Shown here in pieces: positions 20,001 through 24,549 of a stretch of 24,549 nt of DNA (positions are counted from its first letter, which is position 1; each line of letters starts with the position of its first letter). The stretch is from Reclinomonas americana ATCC 50394. Its lineage: Eukaryota > Jakobida > Jakobea > Jakobida. The stretch spans positions 1 through 24,549 of the forward strand of contig PS015103.1 in assembly GCA_048213135.1 (NCBI GenBank), written 5' to 3'. The notes under the pieces were generated by a model, which was not told the DNA's origin, did no database searches, and saw nothing but the letters and a program-made list of their open reading frames with translations. The position numbers and the translations under genes were made by a program.

Positions 20001-22197
20001 GAAGCGAGGGGACGGGAGCGAGGTAGGGGAAGGGGAAGAGAGGGAGACGAGGACAAAGAGCGACAGCGGCACAAAATTGTGGAGAAAGTGTTGAACAAAG
20101 TAGATGAAGAATTAGATGAATGCGTCTGCAACACAGTGAGACAGAGAAACACGAGCAGGAACCGGTGAACAGGGAAGATAAGAGAGGCAGACAAATATGA
20201 CAAGTTGGAGGAGTGCGAAGCAGAAGTGCAGACGACTGAGGGGAAAGGAAAGCAACTGAGAGAGAGAGAGATGAAAAGCAAAAACAAGGACACGCATCGG
20301 CGGAGCAAGATGAAGATGTCCAGGAAGCTGAAAAGGGAGAGTGACGAACACAGCTACAAAAACAAGTATTTGAAGTGCCTCGAGATGGAGAGTCGCCGTA
20401 TCGATAAGAAAAGAGGCTGAGAGGACCACAACGCGCGCTACCAAAGAACCAGACAAGACGAGCGCCGAGCACAGACGCACGCAGAGTGGGAAAGAAAGCG
20501 AAAATTTCGCAAGTCGCACAAGCGCAGCACAAAAGAAATCGACGGACGAAGATCCACAGGCAGCTGAAATAATGGAAAGGAAACCGAGAGCGAGGAAGAG
20601 AGGAACACAACGTGTGCTAGAAAGAACCAGAGAAAGAGACTGCCGAGCGGAGACGTACGCAGAGTGGGGGAGAAAGGGAAAAATTCGCAAGATAAACCGC
20701 ACAGAAAATAACGACCGACGATGATGCTGAAAGAAGGAGAGGAGACCAAGAGGGAGGAGTAGAGGGCCACAACGTGTACCAGCAGAGGGTCGAGCAGAGA
20801 CGCACGGAGAGTTCAAGACGGACACGGGGAGAGAGGAATCGCAGCGCAGAATGAAGACGGAGAGATCTCCACAAAGGATAAAGATGCCTGACAACAGCAC
20901 CAGCAAAGGGTTGGGGACAGAAAGAAACAACAGCGCTACGCAGATGGAAGCGGCCAACGGAGATGCCCGGAGAGTTGATCATACAAAGGAGGGAGATGCC
21001 AGACACCCGCAGCACCCAAGAGGTGAGGATAAAGTTTCGAGAGAAAAACTATATGATGGCTGCCACCCTCCCTCCCTCCTCTCTCTCTCTCTCTCCCTCC
21101 CTTCCCCCACGTGAACGCAACTTGCCACACAGATAGTACACGCCCGGCGACGCCAGCGTGCAAGATCCAGTCGCCGTCGCACCCAACGCACCCTGCGCAA
21201 ACGAGGCACCAGTGGCCACCGAGAACACAGCCTGGAGACCAGACGGGTCGCTGGACTGCAGCGAGGCGCTCGAATTGGGCGCTGCCGCACCGCTGCAATC
21301 CGCAGCGGCGTACAGGCCAAACGAGCCACCGGCGCCCAGCTGACGGTTGGCAAAGTGCTGGCCGGCCACCGTCAGGCGATAGTCGGCGAGACCGTTCACC
21401 AGCTGTGGCGAGCGGCTCTGCGTGTTGATGGTGTCTGTGTGACGGGAAGATGATGAGTGTCCATGAAAGTCGACATGTTTCTGATCTGATGACCAATGCA
21501 CGCAACAGACAAACACAGTGGCCACATACTCGTTGCGTGTGGCGGTGCCAGCACCGTCCACGTCGATGCACAGGTAGCGCTCGCCACCATTGCCGTCGCC
21601 CGACGCATTGAAGGTGAGCGAGGCGGCGGCGTTGGAGTTGACGACAGTGGTGGGAGAGGTGCCGGTGCACGAGCGGTCGAGGAAGAGAGTGGCGGTGGAG
21701 GCAGTCGACCACGGAATGGCCGAGCCAGTGACACTAATGTTCACGATCTGACCAGCGACGCCGGCCTTGATGGCAATGTTGGAGGGCGAGATGACTGCGG
21801 GAACAACAACAAAGGAGTCAACGAGCCAGGAAAAGAAGTTGTGTCGCGAAAGGACAGGAGGAGCGAAAGGCGGGCGAACATGCTTGGAAAACGCACACAA
21901 CGCACGCAGCGAACAGAGCAAGCCAGGCACGTGCACGGTTGCAATGACACAGCCAAGTGAATCGACGAGAAAACAACAAAAAAAAGGCGCGAGAAAAGTT
22001 GCGCGGGAAAACAAATGCAACAAAACAAAAATATGCAGCAGATTGCGCGCGAAAATGTTGGGAGTGAGTGTTTGCGTGTGAGCGCGTGTGTGTGTGAACT
22101 CACATGCGGCGGATGCAGTGCTGCACAGCACAGCAAGCGAGAGCAGTGCGACGAGGCACAGCGCGGAGGCGGAGCGGAGGAGAGTGGGGGCCGACAT
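17005..22197 (-). CDS. Secreted Cys-rich protein with lectin-like and knottin repeats, 850 aa, seven exons
   Basis: Exons (- strand): 22197-22104, 21794-21507, 21434-21122, 19907-19171, 19095-18986, 18921-18642, 17735-17005 (TAG). All phases match. Residues 1-31 are a textbook signal peptide (hydrophobic core LCLVALLSLAVLC, end ASAA), so the protein is secreted. Residues 32-370 hold about three Ig-like Ser/Thr-rich units, each closing with a Cys pair near a YLC or YKLC strand. Residues about 400-700 resemble H-type lectin domains (LTFASEFFRRPRVLIGF; DIVYVTWVAIGR). The C-terminus has three inhibitor-cystine-knot-like repeats, C-x6-C-x5-CC-x3/4-C-x4-C (767-790, 794-817, 821-845). No membrane anchor is seen. 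A cell-surface or matrix binding protein is inferred. The donor of exon 6 (GTGCGT against GTGGTG three bases away) is the least certain junction. Confidence 0.8.
17736..18641. repeat. Long intron with (CT)n, 618-nt gap and duplicated flanks
   Basis: Intron of the secreted-protein gene. A block containing CACTGTG, CAACTCGCGGACACAAAACA, GACATCACACAGTAGATCGC and GCAGCCAATCTCTC occurs at 17767-17850 and again, slightly diverged, at 18524-18610, on either side of N 17863-18480. Either a tandem duplication or two haplotype copies placed in series. Confidence 0.85.
19908..21121. repeat. Repeat-bearing long intron of the secreted-protein gene
   Basis: Purine-rich GGGAAGG sequence at 19920-20050, then degenerate units of about 160-180 bp. 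The block around CACAACG-GTGCTA, AGAACCAGA, CGAGC-CAGACGCACGCAGAGTGG and AAATTCGCAAG appears near 20428, 20610 and (shortened) 20768. Open frames on either strand are not conserved between copies. No exon seen. Confidence 0.75.
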
Positions 22198-22574
22198 GTT
22201 TGCCACACTCTGTGCGCGCGCACACACAAGGACAACTGTGAGATGTTTTGTGTGTGTGTGTGTGTGTGTCACACAGAGAGAGCAAGGAGGTGGGGGGAGA
22301 GAGCACAGTGTGCGTGTGTAAACGAGAGTGAGTGTTGGGGGAAAAGATAGACGAACGTGTGAAACCATCGTGCAGGAAGCGGAAAAGGAAAGAAGGCTGT
22401 ACCGAGGAAGAGAGAGGGAGAGAGAGGGAGAGAGGAGACAAGAAGGAAACGTGCGGGTGAGGAGGTGCAACGCGGAGGTATAGCGTTCGCTCACCGACTT
22501 CAGCAAAGGTAAAATATGGCCAAATATCTGTCTGTTCGCCGGAAGCGGTGGGTGGACTTGTCTTCATTCTAAAT
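22198..22574. promoter_or_regulatory. Intergenic spacer upstream of the secreted-protein gene
   Basis: About 377 nt between the start of the secreted-protein gene and the stop of the next - strand gene. It holds (GT)n at 22248-22269, short GA runs near 22410-22440 and otherwise mixed sequence. A promoter for the downstream - strand gene must lie here or further upstream; no specific element is recognisable. Confidence 0.4.
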
Positions 22575-23596
22575 TCATTCCTCGTCTCCCAATCCACCCA
22601 TCAGATTCGCCATACTCCTCGTCGTCACCTCTCTCCTTGACCGCGTGGATCGAGTGCCACCGGCCAAGGGCATGACGACATCGGCACTCATGGCAGACGC
22701 CATGGACGGCTCTTCTTCCTCTGCCTCCTCCTCCTCCTCCTCCTCGTCCTCTTCATCCCGGTTCCTCGCACCACGGCGTTTCCGTCGCGGACTGTCCACC
22801 CGCATCCGTGACACGGCTCCTCCGACCTCGACCGCCCCGCCGTCCTCGCCATCGCGCCCGGGACTCTCGTCGGGCACCAGGGCGCGAGAGGCCACTGCCG
22901 CCACGTCCTTCACGGAGCGAATGAGCTGTCGGGTGACCAGCGACTGCAGCACACGCTGTGCCGTTGCCGTCAGTTGTGAAGGCGCCGACGCAGTGGCCGA
23001 GGCGTTGAGGCCGAGCTGCTCGGCCCACGACTTGGTGCGGTGCACCAGTTGTGCCAGTGCATGCCGACACGTCGGCACGTACTCCAGGAAACAGAATCCC
23101 TCGCACGAGAAGCACGAGAGTGCACGCACCAACTCGAGTGCCTCGTGAACCGCCCGGCATCGCGATGCATGCAACGACGATCGCATGTACACCTCCAGTT
23201 CGGCCGACGACATGCGCTGCAGCACCCCGTCGACTGCCTCCTCCTGCTGGTACGCGAAATCGACCAGACGGACCACCAGCTGTTCGCACAGCGAAGGGCC
23301 GCGATTCGAACCACCGCCAGCCCCACCTGCAGCCGCCCCAGCAGCAGCAATCGCGGCGGCGGCGGCGGGATTACCACCGCCATTGGTCGTGGCTGTTTGT
23401 CGAATCATGGGTGATCGCTGTNNNNNNNNNNNNNNNNNNNNAGGCGCTCAATCGTGTCGCTCTGCGCCAACAGTGTGGCAAAGAGGCCGATCAGTTCGCG
23501 CCGCAAGCGAACCGTGTGCAGTTCGGCGTCGGGGAGCTTCAAGGCAGGCAGGTCCGGGTACGCAGTGATTGGTCGCAGGTCGGCGATGAGAATGGC
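22575..23596 (-). CDS. C-terminal part of a nuclear-looking acidic protein (partial, contains gap)
   Basis: A long exon starts after the acceptor CCCCGTACAG (exon first base 23596) and ends with TGA at 22575-22577; 23422-23441 is N, so the frame across the gap is not proven. Before the gap: ILIADLRPITAYPDLPALKL, then a helical segment ending LAQSDTIER. After it: an Ala/Gly-rich linker, then about 150 helical residues (SLCEQLVVRLVDFAY; LASCFSCEGF-like Cys cluster within RALSCFSCEGFCFLEYVPTC). The tail has a basic cluster PRRKRRGARNR, a run of Asp/Glu and another basic patch, as in nuclear or chromatin proteins. I do not recognise the family. Upstream exons lie beyond the gap at 23787-24006 or outside the window. 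Confidence 0.65.
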
Positions 23597-24006
23597 CTGT
23601 ACGGGGGAAGAGTGTGAAAACACAGAGGACAACAAGACAGCTGCTCTTTCTTCTTCCGTGTGATGTGAGGAGAGGAAGTTGAAGGAGAGAAGAAGCACGA
23701 GTAAAACATGTGAGCGGAGAAATGATCAGGAGAGGACAGCACTGATCTCACTCTCCCACGCTTGTCTCCTCTCGCTCACTGGCGATNNNNNNNNNNNNNN
23801 NNNNNNNNNNNNNNNNNNNNNNNNNNNNNNNNNNNNNNNNNNNNNNNNNNNNNNNNNNNNNNNNNNNNNNNNNNNNNNNNNNNNNNNNNNNNNNNNNNNN
23901 NNNNNNNNNNNNNNNNNNNNNNNNNNNNNNNNNNNNNNNNNNNNNNNNNNNNNNNNNNNNNNNNNNNNNNNNNNNNNNNNNNNNNNNNNNNNNNNNNNNN
24001 NNNNNN

Positions 24007-24549
24007 ATGAGGAGGAGGGAGAGCGAGACGAGGGGACGGGAGAAGTAGAGTGACGGGTAAGGGAGTTGACGGTGAATGGTATGAGGGTGAGGGAATAGCG
24101 TAGTTGATGCAAGGCCAACAGACGCGAATGACTTTGGGAAGTGAGGGGAAGAGATTGGGTGACGTGGAAGGAGAGAGTTCTTTGATGTGAGCAGATTGGA
24201 GAGCGAGACGAGAATGACAGGAGAAGTAGAGTAAGGGATCAGGGTGTTGACGGTGAATGACATTGGGATGATGGGAATAGCGTAGTTGATGCGAGGGCAA
24301 CAGAAGCCCCGCGCGCGAATGAGTAGGAGACGTGGGAGGAGAGAACTCTTTGATGGTGAATGAGTTGGAGGTTGAGACGAAGAGGAAAGGAGAAGTAGAG
24401 TGAGGGTAAGGGTGTTGACGGTGAATGGCTTGAGGGCGATGGGAATGACGAGTATTACTGTGAGGGGAACAGTGGGGCTGAGAATGACAGCGGGATGTGC
24501 TGAGAAGAGAATGTTGGCGATGGACGAGCAGGAGAGAGAGGGACTCTTT
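24007..24549. repeat. About 175-bp tandem repeat, three copies
   Basis: A unit containing AGAAGTAGAGTGA, GTGTTGACGGTGAATG, GGGAATAGCGTAGTTGATGC and GAACTCTTTGATG recurs. The anchor AGAAGTAGAG is at 24041, 24222 and 24391 (periods 181 and 169). Copies are about 80-90 percent alike by eye. It borders a 220-nt gap (23787-24006) and runs towards the window edge; probably intronic or intergenic satellite. Confidence 0.85.

Overview
The window is eukaryotic nuclear DNA, most likely from a unicellular protist. Its genes are broken by many short GT-AG introns (about 55-110 nt) plus a few long introns packed with repeats. There is no operon layout, and the spacers are filled with (GA)n/(CT)n, (CA)n and purine-rich minisatellites, in which nearly all assembly gaps fall. 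The lineage cannot be fixed from the sequence. A microbial-type rhodopsin, a Cys-repeat plus PD-(D/E)XK module of a kind I associate with algae, stramenopiles and large viruses, and secreted knottin/lectin-like modules together suggest a free-living protist. I saw no rRNA, tRNA, CRISPR array or classical transposon.

Layout. 1-1193: repeat-filled intron and last four exons of an unrecognised + strand gene. 1194-2800: simple repeats and a gap. 2801-4269: 3' part of a + strand single-pass membrane protein gene with a large purine-rich minisatellite in its last intron. 4270-6340: tandem and simple repeats. 6368-6496: last exon of another + strand gene. 6497-7443: degenerate tandem repeats between convergent genes. 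7444-10594 (- strand): complete five-exon microbial (type 1) rhodopsin of 231 aa. 10595-11353: divergent intergenic region with a very long (GA)n tract. 11354-15305 (+): complete 19-exon gene of 890 aa. 15306-17000: repeats, gap and a weak 3' gene end. 17005-22197 (-): complete seven-exon secreted Cys-rich protein of 850 aa. 22575-23596 and beyond (-): C-terminal part of an acidic nuclear-looking protein. 23597-24549: intron start, gap and an approximately 175-bp tandem repeat.

The standout is 11354-15305. I could splice it by hand with every phase agreeing. It encodes nine consecutive homeodomains, then a Cys-rich segment with two zinc-binding-like repeats, then a PD-(D/E)XK-type nuclease domain. 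Each homeodomain is made of two exons, and all 17 introns in the array are phase 2, so the array grew by duplication of a two-exon cassette. Eight of the nine homeodomains have lost Asn51. I read it as a natural multi-homeodomain nuclease, an architecture I do not know from described proteins.

Other notable points are the atypical rhodopsin (Glu counterion, no proton-donor carboxylate), recurrent GTTGCG 5' splice sites in two unrelated genes, and two GC-AG introns at equivalent positions in the homeodomain array.
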